DNA of 64,000 nt. It comes from Rhodoferax sp. Its GTDB lineage: Bacteria > Pseudomonadota > Gammaproteobacteria > Burkholderiales > Burkholderiaceae_C. The translations under genes were made by a program, and so were the position numbers. The notes beneath the pieces are model-generated. The model did not search any database and had not been told where the DNA came from. It saw only the letters and a list, made by a program, of their open reading frames with translations. This document shows positions 1 through 8,639 of this stretch, in pieces; position 1 is the first letter of the stretch, and every line of letters begins with the position of its first letter. Location: positions 1 through 64,000 of the forward strand of contig NZ_JANXMU010000077.1 in assembly GCF_025354435.1 (NCBI RefSeq), written 5' to 3'.

Positions 1-121
1 GGCCCTTATCAAGATTGCGCACCCACAGCGTGAGGCTATGGCCTTGCGCCAGCAGCATGCGGCACAGCGCCTGGCCTAAAAAACCGGTGCCGCCGGTAAC
101 GAGTATGTGGAGGGAAGGCAT
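1..121 (-). CDS. NAD-dependent epimerase/SDR, N-terminal part only
   Basis: Cut by the window edge, with only about 40 N-terminal residues present. The translation opens MPSLHILVTGGTGFLGQAL, a classic GGTGFLG dinucleotide-binding motif at the start of a Rossmann fold, followed by CRMLLAQGHSLTLWVRN. The TGGTGFLG plus WVRN pattern resembles the TIGR01777 (YfcH/SDR39U1) family. The ATG at 121 lies 40 bp from the divergent DinB gene, so the two share a small promoter region. The substrate cannot be told from this piece. Confidence 0.75.
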   Translation of the reverse strand, partial: MPSLHILVTGGTGFLGQALCRMLLAQGHSLTLWVRNLDKG

Positions 122-161
122 AGGGTGTTCAGTGTTAAAAATCCATGTTTGAATAGCCAAT

Positions 162-704
162 ATGGAACCTACATTCTCTAACAACTACCAGTTTCTCGCC
201 CGCTATAACCATTGGTTCAACCAGCGTTTGTACGCGGCTTGCGACGGGCTCAGCGGTGCGGTGCGCCAGCAGGACAACGGCGCATTCTTTGGCTCCATCC
301 ACCGCACGCTAAACCACCTGCTGGTGGCCGACCAAGTTTGGCTGCGGCGCTTTGTGGATTGCGGCATAGCACACGGTGCCGCTTGGCCGGTGCTCACCGA
401 TGCCATCCGCATGCCAGCCCAGCACCCGCTGAACCAGCCCCTGCACGCCGACTGGACCGCCCTGCGCGCCCACCGCGAAGCGCTAGACACCGCCATTGAA
501 ACCTGGCTGGCCGATGCGCCCGCCGACATGCCGGGCTGGACCATGGTCTACGCCAACTCCAAAGGCACGCAGCGCCAGCATCCGATGTGGCAGGCACTGA
601 CGCATTTCTTCAACCACCAGACGCACCACCGCGGGCAGGTGACCACCCTGCTGTCGCAACAGGGCGTGGACGTAGGGGTGACGGATTTGATTGCGCTGGT
701 GTAG
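162..704 (+). CDS. DinB family protein
   Basis: A 180-residue protein with the four-helix DinB/YfiT-like layout. It starts with the aromatic YQFLARYNHWFNQRLY helix. A conserved His follows at about residue 52 (TLNHLLVADQVWL), and a His-rich C-terminal segment (HFFNHQTHHRGQ, about 148-159) supplies the other predicted metal ligands. DinB proteins are cytoplasmic, dimeric, metal-binding and often thiol-transferase-like, but this family gives no precise substrate. The ATG at 162 has no strong Shine-Dalgarno; no better start is visible. Its neighbour is a divergent epimerase with no evident functional link. Confidence 0.85.
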   Translation: MEPTFSNNYQFLARYNHWFNQRLYAACDGLSGAVRQQDNGAFFGSIHRTLNHLLVADQVWLRRFVDCGIAHGAAWPVLTDAIRMPAQHPLNQPLHADWTALRAHREALDTAIETWLADAPADMPGWTMVYANSKGTQRQHPMWQALTHFFNHQTHHRGQVTTLLSQQGVDVGVTDLIALV

Positions 705-738
705 ACCGCGCTATCACTTTACACAAATACTCTCATTT

Positions 739-771
739 TGATAGCATAATGTGTAGGCCGAAATTACGCCA
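739..771 (+). repeat. Degenerate copy of the dispersed hairpin repeat
   Basis: ATAGCATAATGTGTAGG followed by CGAAATTACGCC resembles the 32-37 bp repeat found elsewhere in the window. The match is poor, so this may be an old copy or chance. It lies between dinB and the DUF898 gene. Confidence 0.3.
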
Positions 772-854
772 TCTCCATATCTGCATACAAAACTGAATGT
801 AAAGACCATAGGGCAGCGCGTTACATTGAGAGCCTCCTAACGCTGTTGTCCACC

Positions 855-2039
855 ATGACCGAACCGCACTTCGCCGACACCCACCCCATGGCTCTGCCGG
901 CGGCCAGCCCCCAAGCCACCCGCGCCACCCCGCTGGGCATCCGCTTCACCAGCTCGGGCAGCGAATACTTTCGTATCTGGATCGTCAACCTGCTGCTGAC
1001 CTTGGTGACGCTGGGTATCTACCACCCCTGGGCCAAGGTGCGGCGGCTGCGCTACTTTTATGGCAACACCCTGGTGGACGGCGCGGCGCTGGACTTCCAT
1101 GGCAACCCCAAGAAGATGCTCAAAGGATCGGCGCTGGTAGCCGTGTTGTTTGGCCTGTATTCCCTGGCAGGCCAGTTTTCGCCGATGGCGGGGCTGATCG
1201 CACTGGTGCTCGTGGCAGTGATTGCACCGGCACTGGTGCGCGCGTCCATGCAATTCCGGCTGGCCAATACCAGTTGGCGCGGTCTGCGCTTTCGCTTCAC
1301 AGGCAGCATGCCCGAGGTCTACCGGGCCGTGTTACCGCTGTACGCGCCCGCTGTGCTGATGGTGGCCCTAGTGACTTTTGCCGCACCGGATGCCGCACAC
1401 CCCACGATTTCGCTGTGGTTCCTGCAGTTCATACTGGTCATGGTGGTGCTAGCGCTGGCCATCCAACCCTGGACCTTCTGGAAGCTGAAACAGTACCAGC
1501 ACAACCACTATGCACTGGCCACACAGCAAACCCGCTTCACCGCCACACCCGGCTCTATTTACATACTTGGTTTAAAAATTTTGGGTGTCCTGCTACTGGC
1601 CATCGCGGTACCTGCGGCGATGACGGTCCAAGCCATCGATAAGCTCGCCCAAACCCGTTCCCTATCTGCAGGAGTGACGGCATTTTTACTGGTTATTTTT
1701 ATGCTGTTTGTCATGCTGGCAGCGGTAAAACCCTACGCTATTTCGCGCACGCAAAATCTGGTGTGGAACCACACCCGCAGTGCTTCCCTGCAATTTCTCA
1801 GCGATTTGCGGTTCAAGCCGCTGCTCTGGTTGACGCTGAAAAACTGGCTGCTGATGCTGGTCACACTGGGCCTGTATTGGCCGTTTGCCGCCGTGGCCAT
1901 GGCGCGGCTGCGGCTACAGGCCATGTCCATCCAAAGCGACATCGATATGAATACCCTGGTGGGCCAGCACGGCAGCGGCAGCAACGAAGCAGCGGGTGAT
2001 GCGGCAGGCGATATGCTGGGCTTTGACCTGGGTCTGTAA
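855..2039 (+). CDS. DUF898 (YjgN-like) inner-membrane protein
   Basis: A polytopic membrane protein of about 394 residues with repeated hydrophobic segments and the family signatures YFRIWIVNLLLTLVTLGIY, HPWAKVRRLRYFYGNT and a C-terminal repeat of the same module (NWLLMLVTLGLYWPF). This is typical of DUF898/YjgN. An in-frame TTG lies nine bases upstream at 846; the ATG at 855 is preferred because it needs no rare start codon. It ends two bases before the M48 peptidase start, so the pair is almost certainly co-transcribed and translationally coupled. DUF898 genes often sit beside M48 peptidases. The molecular role is unknown. Confidence 0.85.
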   Translation: MTEPHFADTHPMALPAASPQATRATPLGIRFTSSGSEYFRIWIVNLLLTLVTLGIYHPWAKVRRLRYFYGNTLVDGAALDFHGNPKKMLKGSALVAVLFGLYSLAGQFSPMAGLIALVLVAVIAPALVRASMQFRLANTSWRGLRFRFTGSMPEVYRAVLPLYAPAVLMVALVTFAAPDAAHPTISLWFLQFILVMVVLALAIQPWTFWKLKQYQHNHYALATQQTRFTATPGSIYILGLKILGVLLLAIAVPAAMTVQAIDKLAQTRSLSAGVTAFLLVIFMLFVMLAAVKPYAISRTQNLVWNHTRSASLQFLSDLRFKPLLWLTLKNWLLMLVTLGLYWPFAAVAMARLRLQAMSIQSDIDMNTLVGQHGSGSNEAAGDAAGDMLGFDLGL

Positions 2040-2041
2040 AA

Positions 2042-3082
2042 GTGCCCACCCCGCCACTGCCTGCTACCTATTTCGACGGCCTGCAGGCCCGCCCCCACCC
2101 GGTCACACTGGACATCGCCGACGGCGCTTTGCACATCCACGGCGACGGCATTGCCCGCAGCGTGCCCCTGCACGGCGTGCGCTGGCCCGAGCGTACACGC
2201 CACGGCATGCGGGTCACGCATCTGGCCGACGGCGGCGAGCTGCACTGCGCCGACAGCGCTGCCTGGGATCGCTGGTACCTGTACCATGGCCAAAGCGAGT
2301 CGCTGGTGGTGCGCTTGCAGCAAAGCTGGCGCGGTGTGCTGGCCAGCCTGCTGGCCATGGTCGCGCTGCTGGTGGCGGTGCAACAGTGGGGCCTGCCGCT
2401 GGCTGCCCAGGCATCGCTGCTGGTACTGCCGCAAAGCGTGGATGTAACCCTGGGCGACACCACTTTGCTGGCAGTAGACCAGGACATGATGCGGCCCAGC
2501 CAGCTGCCACGGGCCGAACAAGCCCGCGTACAGGCAGCCTTTGCCCAAGCCGTAGCCCACTTACCGCCCGCCAGCGTGCCCGATTGGCAACTGGTGTTCC
2601 GTGCCAGCCACATCGGCCCCAACGCCCTGGCCTTGCCCGGTGGCACCATCATCATGACCGACGAAATGGTCTACCTGGTCGGGCGCGACACCGATGTATT
2701 GACCGCGGTGCTGGCCCACGAACTCGGCCACGTACAGCACCGCGACGGCGTGCGCATGCTGGTCCAGGTGACCTTGCTGGGCACCGTGGGCTCGCTGGTG
2801 CTGGGCGACTTCAGCACCTTGTTGGCAGGCACTACGGCCCTGCTCGGCCAAGCCGACTACTCTTGCGAAGCCGAGCACGCCGCCGACGTGGCCGCCGTGC
2901 AACTGCTGCAAGCCGCCCGCATCGACCCGGCCACCATGGTCACCCTGTTCGACAAACTGGCCGAGGCCCGCAAAGCCAAACATGCCGACACTTCAGAGCA
3001 CTGGCTGGGGATTGCGTTTGCGTCCCACCCCAACGATGCGGAGCGGGTGCGGTTTTTCCAGCAGGCGGGCAAGGGACATTAG
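2042..3082 (+). CDS. Membrane-anchored M48 family zinc metallopeptidase
   Basis: A 346-residue protein starting with GTG immediately after the DUF898 stop codon. An N-terminal domain of about 95 residues is followed by one membrane segment (about 99-115) and then a zinc peptidase domain. The zinc motif HELGH is at 226-230, preceded by NALALPGGTIIMTDEMVYL, which is typical of M48 (BepA/Oma1-like). The third ligand region is CEAEHAADVAA at about 276-286. The C-terminal SHPNDAERV is also characteristic of the family. It probably acts at the periplasmic face in envelope quality control together with DUF898. That role is inferred from family and context. Confidence 0.88.
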   Translation: MPTPPLPATYFDGLQARPHPVTLDIADGALHIHGDGIARSVPLHGVRWPERTRHGMRVTHLADGGELHCADSAAWDRWYLYHGQSESLVVRLQQSWRGVLASLLAMVALLVAVQQWGLPLAAQASLLVLPQSVDVTLGDTTLLAVDQDMMRPSQLPRAEQARVQAAFAQAVAHLPPASVPDWQLVFRASHIGPNALALPGGTIIMTDEMVYLVGRDTDVLTAVLAHELGHVQHRDGVRMLVQVTLLGTVGSLVLGDFSTLLAGTTALLGQADYSCEAEHAADVAAVQLLQAARIDPATMVTLFDKLAEARKAKHADTSEHWLGIAFASHPNDAERVRFFQQAGKGH

Positions 3083-3098
3083 GTTTACAAGGTTTTTA

Positions 3099-3135
3099 GG
3101 CCTCTTGCGCTTATTCCACCTACGCTAGAAGCTAT
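3099..3135 (-). repeat. Dispersed hairpin repeat, reverse orientation
   Basis: Well-conserved copy: GGCCTCTTGCGCTTATTCC then ACCTACGCTAGAAGCTAT. It lies between the convergent 3' ends of the M48 peptidase and metR genes, where it could act as a bidirectional transcript end. Confidence 0.8.
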
Positions 3136-3155
3136 TTATTTCATAGCAAACACAG

Positions 3156-4073
3156 CTACAGCAACGCAATCCCCTTCAGGCTCAGAAAGCAGCTTTCGCG
3201 GGTGATCTGCACAAAGTCTTCCAGGTACGGTTTGGCCCCCTTGCTGCTAGCCGCGTACAGCCGCCCCGTCAGCCCCTGCGGCCCCACCGGACGCGCGACG
3301 ACGTAGCCGCGGTCCAGATAACCCTGTACCGCCCACAGCGGCAGGGCCGCCAGCCCACGCCCACTGGCCACTAGCTGCAGCATGGCGATGGTCAGCTCGG
3401 TGGTGCGGCGGGCCACGCGCACCCCGGCGGGCTCCAGCACCTGGCGCACGATGTCCAGCATCTCGTCGGGCACCGGGTAGGTGATCAGGGTCTGGTCGGC
3501 AAAGTCCTCGGCGACCAGGTAGGGCTTGGCGGCCAGCGAGTGGCTGTGGGCCAGCAGCGCGCGGATCTCGAAGCTGAACAGCGGGTGGTAGTCCACCGCC
3601 TCGGTCGCGTCCAGCTCGGAGACGATGGCCACGTCGGCGCGGTTCTGGTGGATCAGACCAATGGGGTCGGCGTGGAACCCGGAGACGATGTCCAGCTCTA
3701 CCTCGGGCCAGCGGTGGCGGAACGCGTCCATGGCGGGCATCAGCCAGTCGAAACAGGTGTGGCATTCCACGGCGATGCGCAACTGGCCGGTCTGGCCGTC
3801 CAGCAGGCGGGCCACGTCGCGCTCGGCCTCGGCTATTTGCGGCAACAGCGTATCGGCCAGCGCCAGCAGCCGCAGCCCCGCCGCGCTGAACTGCGGCGGC
3901 ACAGATTTGCGCTCGAACAGTGCCGCGCCGTAGCGATCTTCCAGCAGCTTGACCTGGTGCGACAGCGCCGATTGGGTGAGGTTGAGCAACTGCGCTGCCC
4001 GCACCAGGCTGCCCGCATCGCGTAGCGCCACCAGGGTGCGCAGGTGGCGAAATTCCAAGGGCGACTGCATCAT
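3156..4073 (-). CDS. metR: LysR-type regulator of methionine biosynthesis, MetR
   Basis: A 305-residue LysR-family activator. The N-terminal winged helix-turn-helix covers about residues 5-64 (FRHLRTLVALRDAGSLVRAA, LTQSALSHQVKLLEDRYG). The effector domain carries the MetR-like stretch RIAVECHTCFDWLMPAMDAF and EVELDIVSGFHADPIGLI. In the family, MetR binds homocysteine and activates metE. It is transcribed divergently from metE across a 100 bp gap, the standard arrangement. A palindrome in that gap at 4105-4123 is a candidate operator. The symbol rests on both sequence signature and context. Confidence 0.93.
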   Translation of the reverse strand: MMQSPLEFRHLRTLVALRDAGSLVRAAQLLNLTQSALSHQVKLLEDRYGAALFERKSVPPQFSAAGLRLLALADTLLPQIAEAERDVARLLDGQTGQLRIAVECHTCFDWLMPAMDAFRHRWPEVELDIVSGFHADPIGLIHQNRADVAIVSELDATEAVDYHPLFSFEIRALLAHSHSLAAKPYLVAEDFADQTLITYPVPDEMLDIVRQVLEPAGVRVARRTTELTIAMLQLVASGRGLAALPLWAVQGYLDRGYVVARPVGPQGLTGRLYAASSKGAKPYLEDFVQITRESCFLSLKGIALL

Positions 4074-4104
4074 TAGTATTTTTCACGTTAATGTCTAAAA
4101 ACTT

Positions 4105-4123
4105 TCGTTTGAATAATAAACGA
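4105..4123. promoter_or_regulatory. Palindrome in the metR-metE intergenic region, candidate MetR site
   Basis: TCGTTTGAATAATAAACGA is a perfect inverted repeat with 6-base arms and a 7-base centre, lying between the divergent metR and metE starts. LysR-type regulators bind interrupted dyads of this size. It differs from the enterobacterial TGAANNNNNTTCA MetR consensus, so the assignment is by position only. Confidence 0.45.
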
Positions 4124-4173
4124 GATTCCGGGACCATCGCTGTCATTCCCATCCACACAGAAAGACGGCTTCC

Positions 4174-6492
4174 ATGGCGACCCACATCCATACCCTCGGC
4201 TTCCCCCGCATGGGCGCACACCGCGAGCTCAAGTTCGCCCTGGAAAGCCACTGGCGTGGCGACAGCAGCGCAGCCGAACTCGAAGCCGTGGGCTCCGAGC
4301 TTCGCGCCCGCCACTGGGCGGTGCAGCGCGATGCGGGACTGGACTATGTGACGGTGGGCGACTTCGCCTGCTACGATCACGTGGCCAACCACATCCAGCT
4401 GCTGGGCTGCGAACCGGCACGCTTTGGCTTCAGCGGCGCGGAGCCCGAACTGGCCCGCTACTTCGCCATGGCCCGGGGCCTGAACCCCAACCACGACCCC
4501 AGCGCAGATTGCAGCTGTGCCCACGCATCCACCCAGGGCCAGCCCGCGCTGGAGATGACCAAGTGGTTTGACACCAACTACCACTACCTGGTGCCCGAGT
4601 TTTCCGCCGCCACCCGTTTCCATCTCGCGTCCGAGCGATTGTTTGACGAGGTCGCCCAGGCCAAACAGGCAGGCCACCCGGTCAAGGCCGTGCTGCTCGG
4701 CCCCCTGAGCTTTTTGTGGCTGGGCAAGGCTGCCGACTGCGACCGGCTCACTTTGCTGGACGGCATGTTGCCCGTCTATGAAACCATCCTGGCCCGTCTC
4801 AAAACCCTGGGTGCCGACTGGGTGCAGATCGACGAGCCCATCCTCGGCCTGGACCTGCCCGATGCCTGGCGCCACGCCTTCGCGCCCGCCTACTGGCAAC
4901 TGGCGCGCAGCGGTGCGCAACTGCTGCTGGCCACCTACTTCTCGCCCCTGCAAGACAACCTGCGCCTGGCCTGCCAGTTGCCCGTGGCCGGGCTGCACGT
5001 AGACGCAATGCGCGCCCCCGAAGAGCTGGTAGGAGTAGCCGACTGGCTGCCCGCGCACAAAGTGCTGTCGGTCGGCATCGTGGATGGCCGCAACATCTGG
5101 CGCACCGACCTGGATGCCGCCCTGGCCCGCCTGCGCCCGGTGGCCGACAAGCACCAGGGCCCGCTGTGGCTGGCCCCGTCGTGCTCATTGCTGCACGTGC
5201 CCTACAGCCTGGGGGCAGATGCCACGCAAGACGCGGAAGTCGGCACCTGGCTGGCGGGCGCGGTAGAAAAGCTGGCCGAGCTGCGCACCCTGCAAGCCGT
5301 GCTGGATGGACAGGATGCCAGCGCAGCACTCGCGGACAACCGCGCCGCCGGCCTGTCGCGCCGCACCAGCCCCCGCGTGCACCGCGCCGACGTGGCCCTG
5401 CGCCTGGCCCGCGCCACCGCCGATGACGACCGCCGCACCACGTCCTTCCCCCTGCGCCAAACGCAGCAAAGCCAGCACCTCAATCTACCCCTGCTGCCCA
5501 CCACCACCATCGGCTCGTTTCCACAGACAGGCGAGATCCGCGCCGCCCGCGCCGCCTTCAAACGAGGTACTTTGGATGCCGCCCACTACCGCGCCCAGAT
5601 GGAGCTAGAAATCACCCACGCCGTGCGCCAGCAGGAAGCCCTGGGCCTGGACGTATTGGTCCACGGCGAGGCCGAGCGCAACGACATGGTCGAATACTTT
5701 GGCGAGCAGTTGGACGGCTTTGCCTTCACCGCCAACGGCTGGGTGCAGTCCTATGGCTCCCGCTGCGTCAAGCCGCCCATCCTGTTTGGCGACGTGGCCC
5801 GCCCCGCGCCCATGACGGTAGGCTGGACCGTGTACGCCCAAAGCCTCACCACACGCCCCATGAAAGGCATGCTCACCGGCCCCATCACCATCCTGCAATG
5901 GTCGTTTGTGCGCGACGACCAGCCGCGCAGCAGCACCGCCCACCAAATCGCCTGGGCCATCCGCGACGAGGTGCAAGACCTGGAGCGCGCCGGCATCCGC
6001 CTGGTGCAGATCGACGAGCCCGCCCTGCGTGAAGGCCTACCCCTGCGCCGCACAGGCTGGGCGGCGTACCTCGACTGGGCCACCCGCGCCTTCCGCACCA
6101 CCGCCAGCGGCGTGGCGGATGCCACACAAATCCACACCCACATGTGCTACGCCGAGTTCAACGACATCCTGCCCGAGATTGCCGCCATGGATGCCGACGT
6201 GATCACCATCGAGACCAGCCGCTCCGGCATGGAGCTGCTGCAAGGCTTTGGCGACTTTGCCTACCCCAACGGCATCGGCCCAGGCGTGTACGACATCCAC
6301 TCCCCCCGCGTGCCCACGGTAGACGCGATGGTCGCCCTGCTCCGCAAAGCCGCCAGCGTGGTGCCGGTGGAGCGCCTGTGGATCAACCCCGACTGCGGGC
6401 TGAAGACCCGCGGCTGGAGCGAGACGCAGGCGGCGCTGGGGAATATGGTGCAGGCGGCGCGGCAACTGCGGGAAGAGCTGACGCAGGTTTGA
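4174..6492 (+). CDS. metE: Cobalamin-independent methionine synthase MetE
   Basis: A 772-residue protein, the usual length of 5-methyltetrahydropteroyltriglutamate-homocysteine methyltransferase. It transfers the methyl group of methyl-THF-polyglutamate to homocysteine without B12, in the cytoplasm. The two-barrel architecture is visible: N-terminal barrel from [19 protein letters not shown]-terminal catalytic barrel from about 440 ([12 protein letters not shown]). The zinc ligands are present: His656 and Cys658 in [10 protein letters not shown], and Cys741 in NPDCGLKTR. The ATG at 4174 follows a purine-rich AGAAAG. It is regulated by the divergent MetR. No cobalamin riboswitch precedes it, although the same window has one before the B12 operon. 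Confidence 0.97.
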   Translation: MATHIHTLGFPRMGAHRELKFALESHWRGDSSAAELEAVGSELRARHWAVQRDAGLDYVTVGDFACYDHVANHIQLLGCEPARFGFSGAEPELARYFAMARGLNPNHDPSADCSCAHASTQGQPALEMTKWFDTNYHYLVPEFSAATRFHLASERLFDEVAQAKQAGHPVKAVLLGPLSFLWLGKAADCDRLTLLDGMLPVYETILARLKTLGADWVQIDEPILGLDLPDAWRHAFAPAYWQLARSGAQLLLATYFSPLQDNLRLACQLPVAGLHVDAMRAPEELVGVADWLPAHKVLSVGIVDGRNIWRTDLDAALARLRPVADKHQGPLWLAPSCSLLHVPYSLGADATQDAEVGTWLAGAVEKLAELRTLQAVLDGQDASAALADNRAAGLSRRTSPRVHRADVALRLARATADDDRRTTSFPLRQTQQSQHLNLPLLPTTTIGSFPQTGEIRAARAAFKRGTLDAAHYRAQMELEITHAVRQQEALGLDVLVHGEAERNDMVEYFGEQLDGFAFTANGWVQSYGSRCVKPPILFGDVARPAPMTVGWTVYAQSLTTRPMKGMLTGPITILQWSFVRDDQPRSSTAHQIAWAIRDEVQDLERAGIRLVQIDEPALREGLPLRRTGWAAYLDWATRAFRTTASGVADATQIHTHMCYAEFNDILPEIAAMDADVITIETSRSGMELLQGFGDFAYPNGIGPGVYDIHSPRVPTVDAMVALLRKAASVVPVERLWINPDCGLKTRGWSETQAALGNMVQAARQLREELTQV

Positions 6493-6517
6493 TGGCAAAA
6501 ATAGCCTCTAGTGTTGG

Positions 6518-6697
6518 CACATCCATACAGCCACCCACCCGCTGGAGGCCGCCGCCCGCCGCTCCGGTGTGGAATACGCGCTACCGATCACGATTAGCGA
6601 GAACACCGTGATGTGCGCGGGCAGCGTGGTCACCAAGGATTTGCCCGCTAATGTGGTGGCGGCGGGGAATCCGTGCCGGGTGATGCGGGCGTTGTAG
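6518..6697 (+). pseudogene. Remnant of a maltose/galactoside O-acetyltransferase (hexapeptide-repeat) gene
   Basis: An open stretch of 59 codons without a start reads [20 protein letters not shown], then [10 protein letters not shown], then AGSVVTKDLPANVVAAGNP and CRVMRAL before TAG. The pieces match the C-terminal third of Maa/NodL/LacA acetyltransferases. The middle hexapeptide coil (normally DNVWIGGGA...) is missing between SENT and AGSVV, and everything upstream is gone. This is a deletion derivative, not an expressed gene. Its 5' edge lies just after a half-copy of the dispersed repeat (AATAGCCTCTAGTG at about 6500-6513). It sits directly downstream of metE. Confidence 0.75.
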
Positions 6698-6849
6698 GAA
6701 TGCTATCTAAATAGCAGCAGATTACGCTGATTAAATAAGCATTGGCAGCTTCTTTTTATGCGCTCATCAGCGCCAATTGAAATGCATTTTTGCAGTTAGA
6801 GTGACTCTTTGAAATCGTAATATTTGCGGGATACATCAGGTCAGATGCA

Positions 6850-7498
6850 ATGAGTAAAAAACTTTCCTCGACACAACTCCTCGGTTCGCAACAAGGGATT
6901 GATGAGCGTCTTAAGCTTCTAAAAGCCCCCCATATGGCCCGCTTGGTCCAATTTAGAGAGCAACTTACAGAGGACGCTCCCACACACGTCCCGCACTTCG
7001 ATCCGCTCGATGGCGGTGTGCGGGCACGCTGCCTACTGCTTCTTGACTCCCCTGGTCGACGTTCAGCAGATTCCGGCTCGACAACGGTCGTAGGGACTGG
7101 CTTCGTGTCCCGGGACAACCCCGACCCCACAGCAGACAACCTACGTGCAGCCACGCTTCAAATGGGTTTGCCGCGTGACGCAACTGTTCTATGGAACACG
7201 GTACCTTGGTACCTCGGCGACGCGAACAAGCTCGCCCCAACGGTCGCCGCCAACTGGCACGCTGCCATGCCTGCGCTTAGGCAACTCGTTCTTCTACTGC
7301 CGGAGTTGCAGGTCGTAATACTGCTTGGCCGGAAAGCCGAACGCGCAGAGAAAAATGCTTCGATCGGAGTTCGCTTCGCTGACCGTTCTGAAGTGCCCAC
7401 ATACAGGGAATCAGGCATACAACCATGCTCACCTGAAGATCAAGGTTCTTGATGAACTAAGCGTAGCCGCACGCCACCTGGGTTTCAAAAGCGTCTAG
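6850..7498 (+). pseudogene. Uracil-DNA glycosylase-like gene with a homopolymer frameshift
   Basis: The first frame gives 200 residues with the UDG-like features HFDPLDGGVRARCLLLLDSPG, GFVSRDNPDPTADN and LWNTVPWYLG. It ends at 7452 in a nonsensical tail. The +1 frame carries the expected C-terminus: after RKAERAEK it reads MLRSEFASLTVLKCPHTGNQ and then AYNHAHLKIKVLDEL, to a TAG at 7496-7498. CPHTGNQAYN corresponds to the conserved CPHPS... end of this family. Removing one A from the AAAAA run at 7351-7355 joins the frames. The gene is either a recent pseudogene, a sequencing error or a slippage-dependent gene. Base composition is more AT-rich than its neighbours, hinting at transfer. Confidence 0.7.
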
Positions 7499-7559
7499 TC
7501 GTCACTAAGCGAATATGCCTACAGTACGTCAGGCACCGTCTGTCCTCTATTTAAAATAG

Positions 7560-7593
7560 TAGCTACTAGCGTAGGTGGAATATGCGCTAGCGG
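7560..7593 (+). repeat. Dispersed hairpin repeat, forward orientation (best copy)
   Basis: TAGCTACTAGCGTAGGTGG followed by AATATGCGCTAGCGG. CTAGCGTA near the left can pair with TATGCGCTAG at the right (eight pairs, one of them G-T), giving a short hairpin. It lies between the convergent glycosylase-like gene and a LysR gene, followed by CACTTTTTTC, so it may serve as a terminator. Confidence 0.85.
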
Positions 7594-7615
7594 CACTTTT
7601 TTCTTAAATTTATCC

Positions 7616-8539
7616 TCACCGGCTATCCATAAACAACTCCGCCACCACCCCGCGCAGCCAGCGGCTGGCCGCATCGTGGTGGTAGCGCACATACCAGTAC
7701 TGCTTCACCGTAAACGGCGGTATCGGCAGCGGGCACGCCTGCACGCGCAGACCGGCGGCCTGGGCCAGGGTTTCACCAATCTGGCGCGGCAACGTGGCGA
7801 CCAGGTCGTTGTTGGACAGGATGGCGGCCAGGCCCAGAAAGCCGGGCAGCTCCAGCAGCACGCGGCGCTCTACGCCCAGGGCTTTGAGGGTGCTGTCCAG
7901 CAACTGGTAGCCGGTGCCCGAGACGATGCCGATGTGCGATTCGGCCAGATAGTCTTGCAGGGTGAAGGTGTTGCCAATGCGCGGGTGGCGGGCATTGCAC
8001 AGGCAGATCCAGTCCTGGCCGAACAGGCTTTGCTGGTAAAAGCCCGCCTCTTGCCCGGCCTCTAGGCCGCGCACCAGGCCCAGGGCCAGATCGGCCTCGC
8101 CGGACTGCAGGGCAGGCACCAGGCTGGCATCGATGGTGGCGGCCTCCAGCCGGACCTGCGGGGCCAGGGCGCGCACGTGCGAAAACAGGCGCAGCAGCAG
8201 GGTGACGTGGCTGGCGTCGGTCATGAAGATGCGGAACTCGCGCCGCGAGATGGCGGGGTCGAACACGGCTTCGGATTCGGACAGACGGCGCAGGCCCTCC
8301 AGCACCTCGCGCACGGTGGCGATCAGGCCGTCGGTGCGGGGTGTGGGCTGCATGCCATCGGGCGTGCGCACAAACAGCGGGTCATTGAACTGGGTGCGCA
8401 GCCGCCCCAGCCAGATGCTGACGGTGGGCTGGCTCTGGCCCAGTTGCTCGGCCGACTTGGTGACGCTGCGCGTGGTGTAGAGCAGGTCCAGCAAGCGCAG
8501 CAGCTTGGGCTCCAGCAGGGTGGGATCGGTGTCGGCCAT
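7616..8539 (-). CDS. LysR-family transcriptional regulator of the catabolic cluster
   Basis: A 307-residue LysR regulator. The helix-turn-helix region is at about 11-70 (LLRLLDLLYTTRSVTKSAEQ, QSQPTVSIWLGRLRTQFNDP), followed by a co-inducer domain (RREFRIFMTDASHVTLLLRL). The N-terminus resembles the NodD/PcaQ/LinR-like subgroup. It is divergent from the VOC gene at 8640. The 100 bp gap contains a palindrome, AATGC-N12-GCATT at 8550-8571, that recurs before the divergent amidohydrolase/reductase genes at 10.4 kb. This regulator is therefore the likely controller of the 8.6-18 kb cluster and of itself. The inducer is unknown. Confidence 0.88.
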   Translation of the reverse strand: MADTDPTLLEPKLLRLLDLLYTTRSVTKSAEQLGQSQPTVSIWLGRLRTQFNDPLFVRTPDGMQPTPRTDGLIATVREVLEGLRRLSESEAVFDPAISRREFRIFMTDASHVTLLLRLFSHVRALAPQVRLEAATIDASLVPALQSGEADLALGLVRGLEAGQEAGFYQQSLFGQDWICLCNARHPRIGNTFTLQDYLAESHIGIVSGTGYQLLDSTLKALGVERRVLLELPGFLGLAAILSNNDLVATLPRQIGETLAQAAGLRVQACPLPIPPFTVKQYWYVRYHHDAASRWLRGVVAELFMDSR

Positions 8540-8549
8540 AAAGAATCTA

Positions 8550-8573
8550 AATGCTGGTTATTGCAGGCATTGC
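8550..8573. promoter_or_regulatory. Candidate LysR operator, copy 1 (AATGC-N12-GCATT)
   Basis: Inverted repeat AATGC (8550-8554) and GCATT (8567-8571), with TATTGC in the 12-base spacer. The same geometry and the same central TATTGC occur at 10410-10431. It lies between the divergent LysR and VOC genes, which suits autoregulation plus activation. Confidence 0.55.
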
Positions 8574-8639
8574 GGTGTAAGTATAGGTATGCAGCGCACG
8601 GGATACTGCCAAAATAGCGGCCTAACCACCTACTCCAGC

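Noticed and set aside
3156-4173. Cobalamin riboswitch before metE
   Set aside because: The gap to metR is only 100 bp and lacks the CTGCCCCCGCAAC and B12-box sequences that are clear upstream of btuB.
3247-5154. A 635-codon open frame on the minus strand across metR and metE
   Set aside because: It is a GC-skew artefact antisense to metE and out of frame with metR; the two real genes explain the region fully.
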